Shown here piece by piece: positions 35,491 through 48,376 of a stretch of 64,000 nt of DNA. The stretch's first letter is position 1. Each line of letters begins with the position of its first letter. Source of the DNA: Sweltsa coloradensis. Lineage: Eukaryota; Arthropoda; Insecta; Plecoptera; Chloroperlidae. The translations under genes were made by a program, and so were the position numbers. The stretch covers positions 124,001 to 188,000 of the forward strand of contig JAMZAV010001829.1 in the NCBI GenBank assembly GCA_024449915.1, given 5' to 3'. The notes under the pieces were generated by a model, which was given only the letters and a program-made list of their open reading frames with translations, searched no databases and had not been told where the DNA came from.

Positions 35491-36604
35491 CAGTACAACC
35501 TTGCTATAACGGTAATACGACTATCGCGGTTGTAGGCCTACAACGTTTTTTTAGACATTCCTAAGAATTCCCATAAAGTTCTATGTATTTCACTTTCAAT
35601 ATTACGACGCAATATAATGGGTCACTCTCATTACTACGACATTCGACAGTCTGAATGAGGGTTGGAGTAAGAAAAACGTTTGTAAGACTCATAGATCACA
35701 AAAACTTTATTTATTCCTCTCTCGCAAATAGCTTAGAAAGTGGAAAACGGTGATTTCAGGGGTCTCCTCATAACCCCCACCCCAGCTATCATTAATAATA
35801 AAGTGATACACGTAAAGACTAATATTATTTGGCAAATTTGTATACTAGATATTTGTATGTTTTTTGGATGAGCGTAGCGAGCAAAGCGAAGATTCCATTC
35901 TACTACACTGGAGAAAAAAATCTGGAATGTTTTTTTTTTCTTTTTTTTTCTTTCTTTTTGTATTTTTGTGTGTTTGTTAACACGATTCCGGCTAAACCGA
36001 TACTCCAATTACGATGAAATTTTATGGAGGCCTTCTAAATCTCTGAACTTAGAACTGCCACGTTTTTGAGCGCAATCGGAAAATTATTTCTCATTAAAAT
36101 CGCAATTTTACGATTTTTTTCGATTTTTAAAAAATTTCTTCGACTTATAACACCTACATGCTTTATTCGATTTTAATGATTTTTTCACAGAACCTTAATT
36201 TTATGAATTTATATATTCGTGTAAAATTTGAGCACATTCAAATAATTATTTCTTATGAAAATCGAAATTTTACGATTTTTTTTTTTTTTAAATTACGATT
36301 AATTAAAAAAAAAATTAAGTTAATTTTTTATATAATTTAAATTTTAAAAAAATCTTCAACTTAGTAATGATTTTTTCACAGAACAACAGAAAATCCACAT
36401 GACACATGGCAGCTCAATGCACCAATTACGCTCATCCAACAACGCGGCGGGACTTAGGCGTTTTCCTAGTACATATTAAGTTGTATTGGTTAATCTCAGC
36501 AATCCATAAATTGATGTTTTTATTATATTTTGATATTACAACAATCATGATATAAAGATATTTTACCTGTCTCTCCTGAACGTCGTACTATCAAGGTTGT
36601 ACTG
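35491..36604. mobile_element. Tigger/pogo-type MITE, TA target
   Basis: The ends CAGTACAACCTTGCTA (35491) and the complement of CAGTACAACCTTGATA (36604) form inverted repeats that start with CAG and are flanked by TA (35489-35490 and 36605-36606). That is the form of pogo/Tigger transposons. After removing the HINE-like element inserted at 35864-36470 it is about 500 bp, a non-autonomous MITE. Confidence 0.7.
35864..36470 (+). mobile_element. HINE/Helentron-like element, copy 2
   Basis: It begins TTGGATGAGCGTAGCGAGC and ends with TACGCTCATCCAACAACGCG, GGCGGGACTTAGGCG and CCTAGT (36465-36470). The inner tandem unit with 'tgagcgcaatcg.aaaattattt' is the same as in copy 1. It is nested in the TA-flanked MITE. 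The 3' stem here differs from copy 1 (GCGG...CCGC type), so the family has at least two 3' variants. Confidence 0.6.
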
Positions 36605-38467
36605 TAGGGCTGTGCAAGACTCGATACTTACTAGACAAGCTCGAGCAGGATTGTCTGCTCGATGCTCGCTCGATTTGTCCGTAATAACTAATAATCTCGA
36701 AAAGTCGAGTCTTGTATGTCATTATCGAGAAGTCGAAATTGCTCGCAAGCGTTATATTTTCGATAAATCGATTTTCCACAGAACTAGCAAAATTTTTTAA
36801 TGGCGGATTTTTCCCAACGCGTGTTTTCTGGACACTTGAAGCAAGAAATAGTTATTGTTGATTAGGGTGTCCCAAAATGCCACAAAAAAAAAATTACAAA
36901 TAGTAAGTCTCACCCCCCAAAAAGTTTCCTTTAGACTTTTTATTTGCACTAATAAAATTATAGCCCATTCGGAGTAAGTTTAGAGGTCCCCCAGGGGCTC
37001 CCAAATTCTCATATATGCCGGGAAAACATGCATTTACCGGATTTTGTATTTTTAGCTGTTTTGCGGGAAATTTTTATTTTTTGGGTTAGTGGACATGCTA
37101 AGTGAAGGTAGCATCAAGTACCTACACCTTAAGTCTTTGAACTATAGGCCTACCCATGTGGTGAAATCATACAAAATATAACCATTTTCAGTCCGGAGAC
37201 TCAGAACTGTAGACAAACCACATGGATTCGTTACTCGAAGAAAGCGTGAATTCTGGTAATTAATTGCACTAAACAAACGAGTCGGAGTTAGTGGGGATTC
37301 TCATTGAATTTATCCGATTTATATTATGATGTACCTATTTATGTACACCATAGGCCTACAAATATTTATTTTTATTTAGGCCGATGTTTATTTATTTTGG
37401 TCGAGAAGTGATTGGGAACTTTGTTTTTTACCACCGGGTACAAAAACTTACACTGGGTAAAAGTGCACTTTAGAGTACATAATCAAGCAGTACCATACTG
37501 GCTTAAGTCACGTTTACCAATTACAGTCAAATCTCAGTTATACGTTTTTCAGGGGAAAGGTGCTAAAAAACGAATAAATGCAAAAAACGTTGTATTGAAT
37601 TTTTTTTTTTAAATTTCAAATTTATACTGGGAATACAATTGTGATGAATAAATGTTTTAATGGCTTTAAATCGTCTATTTTAAAGTTATTTTGCTTTTGA
37701 TTTTGGGTGTTGTGTGTGCGCTTATCGGCGCATGGAGTTATAAATAGATCGCCGCATCCTTGGGGGGGGGGGGGTCGGGGGAGAGATAAACAGATCCCAG
37801 CACACTCGACCGCAGGCAGCTCGGCGGGGGAGATTTACAGTTCCCAGCCCAGTCGACCGCAGTCAGCTGGGCTGGCCTGGGTGTAGTGTAACTAGCGAGC
37901 GCTTATCGTCGCATGGAGTTATAAATAGATCGCCGCGTCCCAAGTTCCCAGACCAGTGGACTGCAGTCAGCTGGCCTTCTTTCACGAACCATCAGGAAGA
38001 AGATTAATTAATTATTTGTGTATACATCCATCGATACACATAACAGTGCAACCAAAGAGCAATCAATGTGAAATGCACAAAACACATGCACGTGAACATT
38101 ACAAACCATACGCGTTCACAATTGTAAGGAATAGGGATGTCATAGGGTATAGTAAAGAATCCTGAAAGTATAAATTACGTCATTTTATCGTCGTCCTCCC
38201 GACACCCCCCGCGAGCGGCTGAAGGTCGTTCGGAAGCGTCTGCAAGAAGATACCCGGCTGCGATAAGCTTATCTTCTACTGTTGTGACTTGTGAGACAAA
38301 ACCTAGCGGTCGGCGGCCACCCATTCCGTCACGTCCTCCCCTATGATGTCATCGCAACCTGAAAGTTGCTTGAACAATGACGCGTCTGGCTCGGCAGCCC
38401 AGCCTTCCTCAATAACGGCGGGTGGGTGGGAGGGGGAGGGGGTCGCCGGCCGGCCAGCCTCGCTAGA

Positions 38468-38525
38468 CGGGTTTGATTGGATATTGCTCAACGTTTCATA
38501 TTTATGCAGCTTGGCTAATCGAGAC
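38468..38525 (-). repeat. 3' fragment of the (CAAT)n-tailed SINE
   Basis: The text 'ttgattggatattgctcaacgtttcatatttatgcagcttggctaatcg' matches the 3' end of the SINE at 34131-34190. The rest of the SINE is absent. Confidence 0.65.
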
Positions 38526-38759
38526 GAAGCCGGGCAGCCGGCAGTCTGCACTCAGTCAGCTGCATGGTGGGTGGTCTGCGGCGTTCTAATCGCTCCTTAC
38601 TACACACGGCGCAGCGGTTAAAAACCTTTCATTTTCAGTAAACAACTATCCGATATTCGAATCCGAAAAATGGATTCGGGTAACCTGAGTACCCTATGAC
38701 ATCCCTTTGAGGAATACACTATGCGTACGCATTCGCACAACAAAATAATTACAGAAGGT

Positions 38760-39168
38760 AGGCTTACACTATACAAGAAAAAACACACGAACACGTTGAT
38801 AAATAATGTAGGCTTTAATAAACATCGCGCATCAAAAGCACATTCAAAATTTAAATAAATCGCGAACATGTTGATATGCAGGGCGCGTAAATAAACAACG
38901 CACACCGAAATAAATACAAAGGGTGGGCCTACACAATACAAGATAAAAAACCACACGTCACACATTGATAAATAATGTAGGCTTACATATACATCGCCAA
39001 ACAACATCTCGCATCAAGGGCACATTTAAAATTTAAATAATACGCGAACACGTTGATATGCAGGTCGCGTAAATAAACAACGCACACCAAAATAAATACA
39101 AAGGGTAGGCCTAGGCCTACACAATACAAGATAAAAAAAAACACACGTCACACATTGATAAATAGTAT
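38760..39168. repeat. 182-bp tandem repeats, target of the foldback
   Basis: Units share 'aggctta..taaacatcgc', 'cgcatcaa.. gcacatt.aaaattt', 'cgcgtaaataaacaacgcacacc' and 'cacattgataaata.t'. The word 'ttgatatgcagg.cgcgtaa' recurs at 38871 and 39053. The array is cut at 39168 by the foldback and resumes at 52765 ('aaatagtataggcttacataaacatc'), which shows where the insertion occurred. Confidence 0.8.
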
Positions 39169-40565
39169 GGGTCGGGGGCGTTGCGTATAAACTCCTCAGG
39201 GTATAATCCTCTCTCCGTATAAAACTCTATGGGCCTTTCCATATAACTATTTTCGACAATGGTATACTTTACACATAATCCTCGTACCGTATAACGTTTT
39301 ATACACTAAGGTTCATTATGTGTGCGTCGTAGCATATAAATTATACTGAAAGATCCATCTCGGTGGATCTTAACGCAGAAAGAGCCCTCCGAATGGGTCT
39401 TTCGGTATAAAATTTTTCGATCGAGAGACCCAATCGGAAAACACATTTCTGGATGGGTCTTAGCGTATAACCATCTTTCGAGCATTAAATTTGCATTTTC
39501 GATCGAAAGATACCCCTGGTAGTATCTTACTGTATAAAATATTTCAACTTTGAATATTTTCAATAGAATGACCCTACAGGTTGGGTCTTACCGTATAACT
39601 TTATGTCGTACGGTCCATTCAATTACATATTAAGATAGAAACAGTACAGAATTATACGGAGAGACCCTTACAGTAGCACCGTCAGATATAAAATTTTCGA
39701 TCGAAAGATACCTCTTGTAGTGTCTTACTGTATAAAATATTTCGACTTTAAATATTTTCGATAGAAAGACCCTACAGGTTGGGTCTTACCGTATAACTTT
39801 ATGTCGTACGACCCATTCGGTTACTTATTAAGATAGAAAAACAACAGAATTATACGGAGAGACCCTTACAGTAGCACCGTAAGACATAACATTTTCGATT
39901 GAAAGATACCCCTGGTAGTGTCTTACTGTATAAAATATTTCGAGTTGGAATATTTTCGATCGAAAGGCCCTACAGGTTGGGTCCTACCGTATAACTTTAT
40001 GTCGTACGACCCATTCAGTTACTTAGTAAGATAGAAAAAGTATAGAATTATACGGAGAGACCCTTACAGTAGAGCCGTAAGACATAACATTTTCGATTGA
40101 AAGATACCCCTGGTAGTGTCTTACTGTATAAAATATTTCGAGTTGGAATATTTTCGATCGAAAGGCCCTACAGGTTGGGTCTTACCGTATAACTTTATGT
40201 CGTACGACCCATTCAGTTACGTATTAAGATATAAAAAGTACAGAATTATACGGAGAGACCCTTACAGTTGCACCGTAAGACATAACATTTTCGATCGAAA
40301 GATACCCCTGGTAGTGTCTTACTGTATAAAATATTTCGACTTAGGATATTTTCGATCGAAAGGCCCTACAGGTTGGGTCTTACCGTATAACTTTGTCTAC
40401 AGCACCATAGGGCGTGGATCGAGCTATAGGCTACTATATCTAGTTAGTTTCGTGTTTGCTCACTAGATGGAAGCAATGCCCGGATATGGAAATGCATGGC
40501 GCCAACTTTTCAAAATGACTATGTTTGCCCAAAAATGATTGATTGAACATTCCCCACGGGAACAC
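39169..40565 (+). repeat. Foldback left arm with 198-bp tandem repeats
   Basis: The word CCCTACAGGTTGGGTC recurs at 39572, 39770, 39968, 40166 and 40364, exactly every 198 bp. Each unit has two perfect palindromes, GTCGTACGAC and TTTCGATCGAAA, and several TATAA/TTATAC words. The first 400 bp is a more diverged head. A non-repeated part (40400-40565, 'gatggaagcaatgc' to 'ttccccacgggaac') is also mirrored in the right arm. Confidence 0.85.
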
Positions 40566-41159
40566 AAACTTCGGTTCAAATCCAATTTAGTAAAGCTCTG
40601 CAAACACGATTTTTTCAGTAATTAATTTTTTGTAAGTAGGCAGGGCAAGCTATAATTCTGAAATTTTTCACAGTTGATAACATTCATAGTGGTAACATTG
40701 GTGAGAAAGGGTATTTTTTTTCCCAAAGCGAACTTTAAGTTTAAAAAAATAAAGTAGTAATTTTTACAAATATTAATTTTTTGTAGGTTGGATTCCTGTG
40801 AATTTTGCTGTCCATGTTAACAGCACTCTATCTATTGGTCCTTGACGTTGGTGTGAAATTTGGTCAAAATCGGACGAGTAGTTTGGCCCCTGCGCATCGA
40901 ACACACACACATACATACATACATACATACATACATACATACATACACACACACATAAACACAACGAAGTGCCGAAAACTTGCCATAGAGGACTCCGTTC
41001 CCTCCGCTCACTCGTCCAATAAATTGTGTCTGCCATTGTTTTATTGCATACTGGCAATGCAATATTAAAAATAGAATTAATGGCAAGGCGTACGTATTGT
41101 AAGTGTAATAAGTTTAAAATAATTTTTATTATTAAATCGATATAAATAAATTAGTATAA
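40566..41159. other. Unassigned foldback interior with (CATA)n
   Basis: The segment includes 'ttggtcaaaatcggacgagtagttt' followed by a (CATA)n microsatellite (40905-40954) and 'gaggactccgttccctccgctcactcgtcc'. It looks like the 3' end of another small repeat. No coding region is present. Confidence 0.45.
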
Positions 41160-44100
41160 TTGACGTAAAAGTTTTGCTCCTATTGGGTCTCGAAACCAGA
41201 AGTTGATGATCCATAACACAATACTACACTAAAATGACAGTTGAAAAAATTATATCTTGTAAAATGTGATTTAACACGAATTTTTAAATTTTGTTTATAG
41301 TAGAGGAGCAAGAGGTATGATTTTATTTCCCGTGCATCTTTCGTGGAAGAGTTTTGCGGTAAGTTGTATTCTATTAGGTAGTAGGATACAAGTTTTTTGC
41401 ACTTTCCTTGCAGGCCATGCTATGCTGCAGAGGGCGTCGGGGGCGTCGCGACGCCCTTACACGTTTTTTAAGAGGGATGATTTTTTTATCTCGTGTGCCT
41501 TTTGTGATAGAGTGTTGCGGTAAACTATATTTTGTTAAGTAAGAGCAAACAAATTTTTTGCACCTATTTTGCAGGTCCTGGTATGCTTGAAAGGGCGTCG
41601 GGAGCGTCGCGACGCCCTATAACGTTTTTTAAGAGGAATTATTTTTTATCTCATGTGCCTTTCGTGATAGAGTATTGCGGTGAACTGTATTCTATTAAGT
41701 ATTGACATACAAGGTTTTTTCACCAACCTTGCAGGTCCTGGCACGCTTCAGAGGGCGTCGGGGGCGTCGCGACGCCCTAAAACGGTTTTCTGAAAAGAGG
41801 AATGAATTTTTATCTCGTGTACCTTTCGTGCTAGAGTGTTGCGGTGAATTGTATTCTATTAAGAAATAGCATACAAGTTTTTACACCTACCTTGCAGGTC
41901 TTGGCACGCTTCAGAGGGCGTCGGGGACGTTACGACGCCCTATAACGCTTTTTTAAAGAGGGATTATTTTTTATCGCATGTGCCTTTTGTGATACAGTAT
42001 GCGGTGAATTGTATTCTAGTAAGTAAGAGCATACAAGTTTTTAGAAACTACCTTGCAGGTCCTGGTAGGCTTCAGAGGGCGTCGGGGCGTCGCGACGCCC
42101 TTTAACGTTGATAAAGATGCTTGATTTTTTATCACGTGTGCCTTTCGTGATAGAGTATTGCGGTAAACTGTATTCTTTTAAGTAATATCATTCAAGTTTT
42201 TGAACCTACTTTGCAGGTCCTGGTACGCTTCAGAGGGCGTTGGGGCGTCGCGACGCCCTATAATGGTTTTGTATCATAAAGATATTTTTTATCTCGTGTG
42301 CCTTTCATGATAGAGTATTTCGGTAAACTATATTCTATTAAGAAAAAGCATACAAGTTTTTAGAACCTACCTTGCAGGTCCTGGTATGCTTGAAAGGGCG
42401 TCGGGGGCGCCCGCGACGCCCTAAAACGGTTTTCTGAAAAGAGTAATGAATTTTTATCTCGTTTCCCTTTTCGTGCTAGAATGTTTGCGGTGAATTGTAT
42501 TCTATTAAGTAATAGCATACAAGTTTTTAGAACCTACCTTGCAGGTCTTGGCACGCTTCAGAGGGCGTCGGGGGCGTCACGACGCCCTAAAACGTTGATA
42601 AAGATGCTTGATTGTTTATCTCGTGTACCTTTCGTGATAGAGTATTGCGGTAATCTGTATTCTATTAAGTAAAAAGTTTAAGTGTTTTCATCACCTTCCT
42701 TGCTGGTCTTAGTTTGCTGCAAGGACTCTTAAAAATCACTCTTAAAAACGTTATAGGGCGACGCGACGCCCCCGACGCCCTCTGAAGCGTACCAGGACCT
42801 GCAAGGTAGATGCAAAAAACTTGAATGATATTACTTAATTGAATACAGTTTACCCCCAATACTCTATCACGAAAGGCCACACGTGATAAAAAATCAAGCA
42901 TCTTTTTCATCGTTAAAGGGCGTTGCGACGCCCCCGACGCCCTCTGAAGCCTACCAGGACCTGCAAGGTAGGTTCTAAAAACTTGTATGCTATTACTTAA
43001 TAGAATCAATCACCGCAATACTGTATCACAAAAGGCACATGCGATAAAAAATAATCCCTCTTTAAAAAAGCGTTATAGGGCGTCGCGACGCCCCGACGCC
43101 CTCTGAAGCGTGCCAAGACCTGCAAGGTAGGTGCTAAAAACTTGTATGCTATTTCTTAATAGAATACAATTCACCGCAACACTCTAGCACGAAAGGTACA
43201 CGAGATAAAAATTCATTCCTCTTTTCAAAAAACCGTTTTAGGGCGTCGCGACGCCCCCGACGCCCTCTGAAGCGTGCCAGGACCTGCAAGGTTGGTGAAA
43301 AAACCTTGTTTGTCATTACTTAATAGAATACAGTTTACCGCAATACTCTATCACGAAAGGCACATGAGATAAACAATAATTCCTCTTAAAAAACGTTATA
43401 GGGCGTCGCGACGCTCCCGACGCCCTTTCAAGCATACCAGGACCTGCAAAATAGGTGCAAAAAATTTGTTTTCTCTTACTTAATAAAATATAGTTTACCG
43501 CAACACTCTATCACGAAAGGCACACGAGATAAAAATCATCCCTCTTAAAAAACGTGTAAGGGCGTCGCGACGTTTCCCGACGCCCTCTGCAGCATAGCAT
43601 GGCCTGCAAGGAAAGTGCAAAAAACTTGTATCCTACTACCTAATAGAATACAACTTACCGCAAAACTCTTTCCACGAAAGATGCACGGGATACCTGTTGC
43701 CCCCCTACTATTACCCAGAAATTTGCGAAAATTGGTGTTTTGGGAAATTTCTCAAATTGGCTTTAACTGCTTTTTTTTGGTCTACATAGATACTAGAGCA
43801 TAGTACCGTTGAGTGACTAATAGTATCAATCTAAAATGCCCCTTTATAACATCGTGTCTAAAAACTGTGCCCAAATATACCCTCAAACACGCAAATTAAG
43901 AGGGAATGGGACATATTTGGCAAATGGCAAATAGCTATTCGCTCGGCCAAGATGCATGCGACGTATATAAAACTTTGCAAAGTTGTCAATGAAGCATACA
44001 TGGACGGCCCTGTGGTCATAGATTTTCAAAAATTTTGCCTTAATCAGCCAGAAAAAAAATCACGAATAAAGTCAATTTTAGAGATTTAACAAAATCAAAA

Positions 44101-44500
44101 TTCGTGAAAACTAATTATTTTTTATAATTATTTTTAAACAAAATTTGTAAATGTGTTACTGCAGCGCCCTATAATTTTCCACATACGTGACATATGTTTA
44201 AAATTTCAGATACCTGGTGTCAGTCGGCCAAGCGAACAGCAATTTGCCTAAAACGCATGTCCTATACCTCTCTCCTACTTGACCAAATTACAAAACAAAA
44301 TATAGAGAATTACAGAAAAGGCTGTAGAGTGCGTCAATAATGGTTTCCGTATTATTGGATCAAAACCCTCCAAGGTCTCAGGGCATAATGATCTTTCCCA
44401 TGTTATTTCTGTTGGTAGATTTTTGCCGATGGGACTTAGCTCGAAAAATGTCATGATTGACAATTTTTTGAGAGGTCATGGTGACCCCAATAATTTTTCT
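41160..44500 (+). repeat. Partial Z copy inside the foldback, split by the satellite palindrome
   Basis: The segments 41160-41296 and 43712-44480 align with the 3' non-coding part of Z. 'gatccataacacaatactacactaaaatg' near 41207 matches 60498 on; 'tagatactagagcatagt' at 43787 matches 60663; 'aaaacaaaatatagagaatt' to 'tgccgatgggacttagctcgaaaaatgtcatg' (44291-44458) matches 63832-63990. The transposase part is not included. It provides the uninterrupted version of the site where a TIR element entered Z at 60708. Confidence 0.6.
41297..43711. mobile_element. 2.4-kb palindrome of about 160-bp satellite units in opposed arrays
   Basis: Eight plus-strand units (hairpin positions 41432, 41593, 41753, 41916, 42077, 42235, 42396, 42563) are followed by six in the opposite direction (about 42755, 42918, 43078, 43241, 43401, 43560), with the turn near 42700. 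Each unit carries the perfect 16-bp palindrome GGGCGTCGCGACGCCC next to GAGGGCGTCGG. The rest reads 'ttgcggtaaactgtattctattaagta', 'acaagtttttgcacctaccttgcaggtcctgg'. The outer ends (ATAGTAGAGGAGCAAGAGG and its near-complement) match. The whole looks like a second foldback inserted in the Z fragment. No protein is encoded. Confidence 0.8.
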
Positions 44501-45334
44501 GTTAATTTCTAAATTCATTACTAGTTAGCCTGAATGAAAAATATTTTTTGAGTTTAGCGGTTAAATACCCCTTTAAACCGTAAAAAAATTATTTCTAAAA
44601 TAACTTAACATAATGTCTAGCCACGAAAGTATTCGTCAATATAACATAACACAAACGATATAAATACATATAATTCAAAATATCAATTGAAATACAAAGT
44701 CATTATTACTATAAAATACATTCATGAGAAAAGTATAAGTGGGGTAAAGTGGGGGGGGGGGGGAATTTATCGAGGGAATAAGTAACTATGTGAACGCTTT
44801 ATAGATACCGATAGCTTAAAACAATACATTAATTCATACGGCTATTCTCATTACATAAATAACTTGGGAGTCAAGGAATCGAAAATAATAGGCATGGGAA
44901 ATGGCATTCCTAATAATTTAAATGTGAATAGGCGACCAGAGAATTGGATATTTTCGCTGTACCGTGCGCAAAAAGAGAGAGAGAGGGGGGCTGGGGAGCT
45001 GTTCTATATTGTTGTTTCTATATTACGTTGTGTGTCAAGGTGAAAAGAGATATTCGTCTGAATGTAGAACGTTTTATGGAATCGTCATAACTTATATTTT
45101 GTCCTTACAATCCCAGTATAAAAATGTAAAAGGTTAACATGTGTTTTTATAATGCTCCCAGTATATTCCGTCCGAAACCTCAAAACTTTCCGTTTTTGAA
45201 CATAGTCCTGGACCCAACACCTAGTAAAGTTCAAATGTTTTTGGAAAACACTTTTTTGTATGGATTACACCTAGTAAAGTTCAAATGTTTTTTTTTTGGA
45301 AAAACTATTTGTTGTTGTATGGATTCCCTCAGTA
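44501..45334. other. Foldback interior, nothing recognised
   Basis: AT-rich sequence with a poly-G run (44750-44763) and a short internal repeat 'acacctagtaaagttcaaatgtttt' (45219 and 45268). No coding region. Confidence 0.5.
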
Positions 45335-45655
45335 GGGTAGTGGTTTGGCCCGTGATTAGGGGGAGTTTATCACCCTGAACTAATGGCGAGCTCTGGGTCG
45401 TCGTTCGGGAACTTTTCCCTTCCCTTTGACTACCTCCCCGACGGCGACGACACAATGACAACACGGACCGGATGACACAGATGGAGACGACCACGACGTG
45501 GGGGAACCCCTGCCCTCCCCATACGCTTGTGGCTGGTTCTGACCAGCACAGGCCTGTCCACCCCTTCTCCCCCGTCATCCCTTACGTCCCTCCCTTCGTC
45601 TCGATTAGCCAAGTTGCATAATATGAGATGTTAAGCAATATCCAATCAATCAATC
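45335..45655 (+). repeat. (CAAT)n-tailed SINE, copy 2
   Basis: This is the plus-strand counterpart of 34131-34466. It runs from 'ggtagtggtttggcccgtgattaggg' to 'gttaagcaatatccaatcaatcaatcag'. High identity to the copy in the MIC60 intron suggests recent activity. Confidence 0.75.
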
Positions 45656-45824
45656 AGTAGGGTACACATGAGAATTACCGCTTGTGTGTGCAGTGTGACC
45701 CTCTTCAGGTGACTTATTAGATCCTGGAGAATTGAATTTCCGAGGTCAGTTTAGAGGACCCAATCTCAGCATTCACTTTAACGAGTGAAGAAAACCCCGG
45801 AAAGTTTCTGTCAGGATTGTTGTT

Positions 45825-45885
45825 GGTGGGATTCGAACTCGTGACCTGGCGTTTGCCATCGGTCTTCAAATACACTACCCACCCC
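45825..45885 (-). repeat. tRNA-like SINE head
   Basis: On the minus strand it reads GGTGGGTAGTGTATTTGAAG, GACCGATGGCAAACGCCAGG and TCACGAGTTCGAATCCCACC. It has a clear B-box (GTTCGAATCCC) and a paired T-arm (GGTGG...CCACC spans it), but no proper acceptor stem. The downstream 'aacaacaatcctgacagaaactttcc' would be the SINE body. Confidence 0.45.
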
Positions 45886-46194
45886 TTCCTTCCTTGCTTG
45901 AGGAGTGGGGTGAGAGACAAGGAAAATGAATACATTGATCTAGTGATGATTTCTTTTAATTGGGAAAACATCGAACTAGATGGTAATCTGCGACCTACAT
46001 TGATTAACCTTTTCTTCCTACAAGCATAAAAAACTCAATATTCCAAATCATTAAAGTTTGACCTCGACAAGTTGCTGGGTCCTAGCTGGAATGTATCAGA
46101 GCCTCAGAGGATTACTTTACTTTATAGGAGAAACACAACACTTTGTCAGAATAATAAATTTGAAAAAAAAATTTGTCAGAGAGTAAAATGTACT

Positions 46195-46270
46195 CGTCCT
46201 GATGGTCTAGTGGTTTAAACGCCTGTCTGGAATGCGGGAGATCCGTGGTTCGATTCCCGGTTGGGGCGGA
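46195..46270 (+). repeat. tRNA-like sequence
   Basis: CGTCCTGATGGTCTAGTGGT (A-box) and GTGGTTCGATTCCCGG (B-box) are placed as in a tRNA. The acceptor stem partly pairs (CGTCCTG with TTGGGGCG), and the arm CCTGT-CTGGAAT-GCGGG would present anticodon GGA. It is followed by ACTTTTTT, a pol III terminator. The absence of a long variable arm argues against a real tRNA-Ser, so I read it as a SINE head or pseudogene. Confidence 0.5.
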
Positions 46271-48376
46271 CTTTTTTAATTTCTGAATTGTAGTAAATAA
46301 TAACAATTACACCTAAGGGAGTGTTTCCTGACCAAACAAATCGAGATACAACACTACTGTTTCATACATCACTAGAAGACATCACGGAATCTAAATAAGT
46401 ATACTTGTGACTCGTGAGTATACAACACTCCATTTCAGAATTGCATTGTATAACAGTAACTGATTTGAATGTATGTATTCGAATGTTGGATTCGGAATGT
46501 TTAAAAGAATTAATTTTTTTTCACTCGCAAACTGCACCCTGAGCAGGTTTCCCACAAGTAATTTAAAATAGATGCTTGTAGTCTATCACACGTAATAAAT
46601 TGTGGTTATAAAAAGCAACACTATAGTGTATATTGAACTTTTGTACGCACGAAAGAGGTAAGAAGACAAAAGTCCTAGTCTCAACGAACAGGACATTTAA
46701 ATTTATTTCGGCCATGCTCTTCAAGTATCCACATGAGATGATCACAGCAGTACATCAGGTCCAAAATGATACACAACAACATGAATTTGACAATTTTGAG
46801 CTGGAAAACTATCGGCGTAGAATAAGTTTGCGTGGAGCTCTCATCCTCCATGCTTGCGTGTAACTTGTTCAAATCACCAACCAACCCCATACATTTAAAA
46901 TGACTGGTGAGTATCATGCTAGTCTCCTCTGGGACCAAATTTGTATTGAAGGTTATGTAAATTCCGAACAGCGTAGATCGAAGCCAACAACAGGACCGCT
47001 TTAGTGAGTGACCTTCATTAAATTAATTAAGTTATATCCATATTCATAGTTTTCCCATAACACTATGAATAAATAATGATTAATTTCGGTGTGTATCAAA
47101 TATCAGTGAGAAACTGATTTGTACAAAAAATTATGTGATATTTTATAAAATTAAATGTAGAGTTTAAATTGAATTATCATTATTTTTAGTGTTTTGAATT
47201 CCAGTGAAACCAAGTTCAAACCAAAACGTTGCCTGTGGGATTAATAAATAAAAGTTTACTTTTGTGCAATTTTATCAATCAATTATTTGTATTTTGACAT
47301 TAAAAAGTATAATTTTTTTTTACTTTTTAAAGAATTTTTTACAGAAAATATAGCTACCACCAGCCATTAGTATTATGTGAAATTTCTGATTGAAATAATT
47401 ATATTTTATCAAAATTTTGGAGATATTTGACGAAAATGCGATTTGACCTAGGCCTATTTTACAATCACTGACTTCAATTTACTTTATTTTCAAAATTTTA
47501 AATATATTTTGTGAATAAAATGTTATAATTTGCTAATAATGAGGAGCAGCCAGGTTTAAAAAAATATTAGTTTTACACTATTAACTAATTTTTAAAGAGA
47601 TTTTAACTTTTTACCTCCCAGCGAGAAAATAGACTAAAATCGTCAGCGGATCCATATCAAGTTTTTGATAAGTAGGCCTTATAAAGTACCTTCTCACCAT
47701 TTTTACACTTGTACCCCAAAGGCACTATAGTGGGTCTAAACGGCGCTATTTCTTGGACTCATTTAAATACGTATCTTTAAAAGTAACCTGATTTTATAGT
47801 AACCACAAAAATACATAACTATTCCAAGTGTTCTGTCTGTAACCACAAGTTCTAAGAAATAGTTTTTGGCGTGTAGTTTTTTGTACTTGTTTTGTAAACT
47901 AAATATCATGAGGAGTAATTTAAACGGTAGATGATCATAACAAAGTACACAATCACTTAACCCCTTCAAGATGTTTAGTTTTCGTCGTTTTCGTATTGCT
48001 ATAAACAACGAACGCCGTTTATTAGCGTTCCAACAGTGAATGTAGCGCGTTTACCCCTTGGACAAATGGCAGGTACTAGACCGCTGGTGAGGTGGGTCAA
48101 AAGGGTAGCCTAACTCTCAGGGGTACTTCACATATTAATGCGGAAAAGAGGGTTGGTCATTATACCATCTTCTTGATGCAGACGACGCAATGATAAAATC
48201 CTCTTTCCGTGCCCTAATTGGTTCAGTGAAACATTCGCCCGAAAATGAACATTTCAAAGCCTTGAACACCGGTCCTCTTGTAAAAAAAGCGTGCATATTT
48301 CCACAACTTGTGACCCAGCACCAGCAGACTTCAACTTCATTGCTTGATCTCGAATTATAACCTCCGTGTTGATGTT
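46271..48376. other. Foldback interior, no gene recognised
   Basis: AT-rich sequence. Near 47956 'TTAACCCCTTCAAGATG' resembles a piggyBac-type terminus (TTAA followed by CCC), but I did not find the mate. Open frames here show no known motif. Confidence 0.4.

Noticed and set aside
37956..38165. 69-codon plus-strand frame as a gene
   Set aside because: It has no recognisable motif, lies within Tigger 3' sequence, and shows composition like its non-coding surroundings.
40116..40466. 116-codon frame as a repetitive protein
   Set aside because: It follows the 198-bp tandem repeats (198 is divisible by 3), so an open frame across them is expected by chance; no start context or homology is seen.
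41432..43580. CRISPR-like array
   Set aside because: Repeat and spacer do not alternate: the whole 160-bp unit is conserved, the array reverses direction, and the DNA is eukaryotic.
46195..46270. Functional tRNA-Ser (GGA)
   Set aside because: There is no long variable arm and the stems pair imperfectly; a SINE head is more likely.
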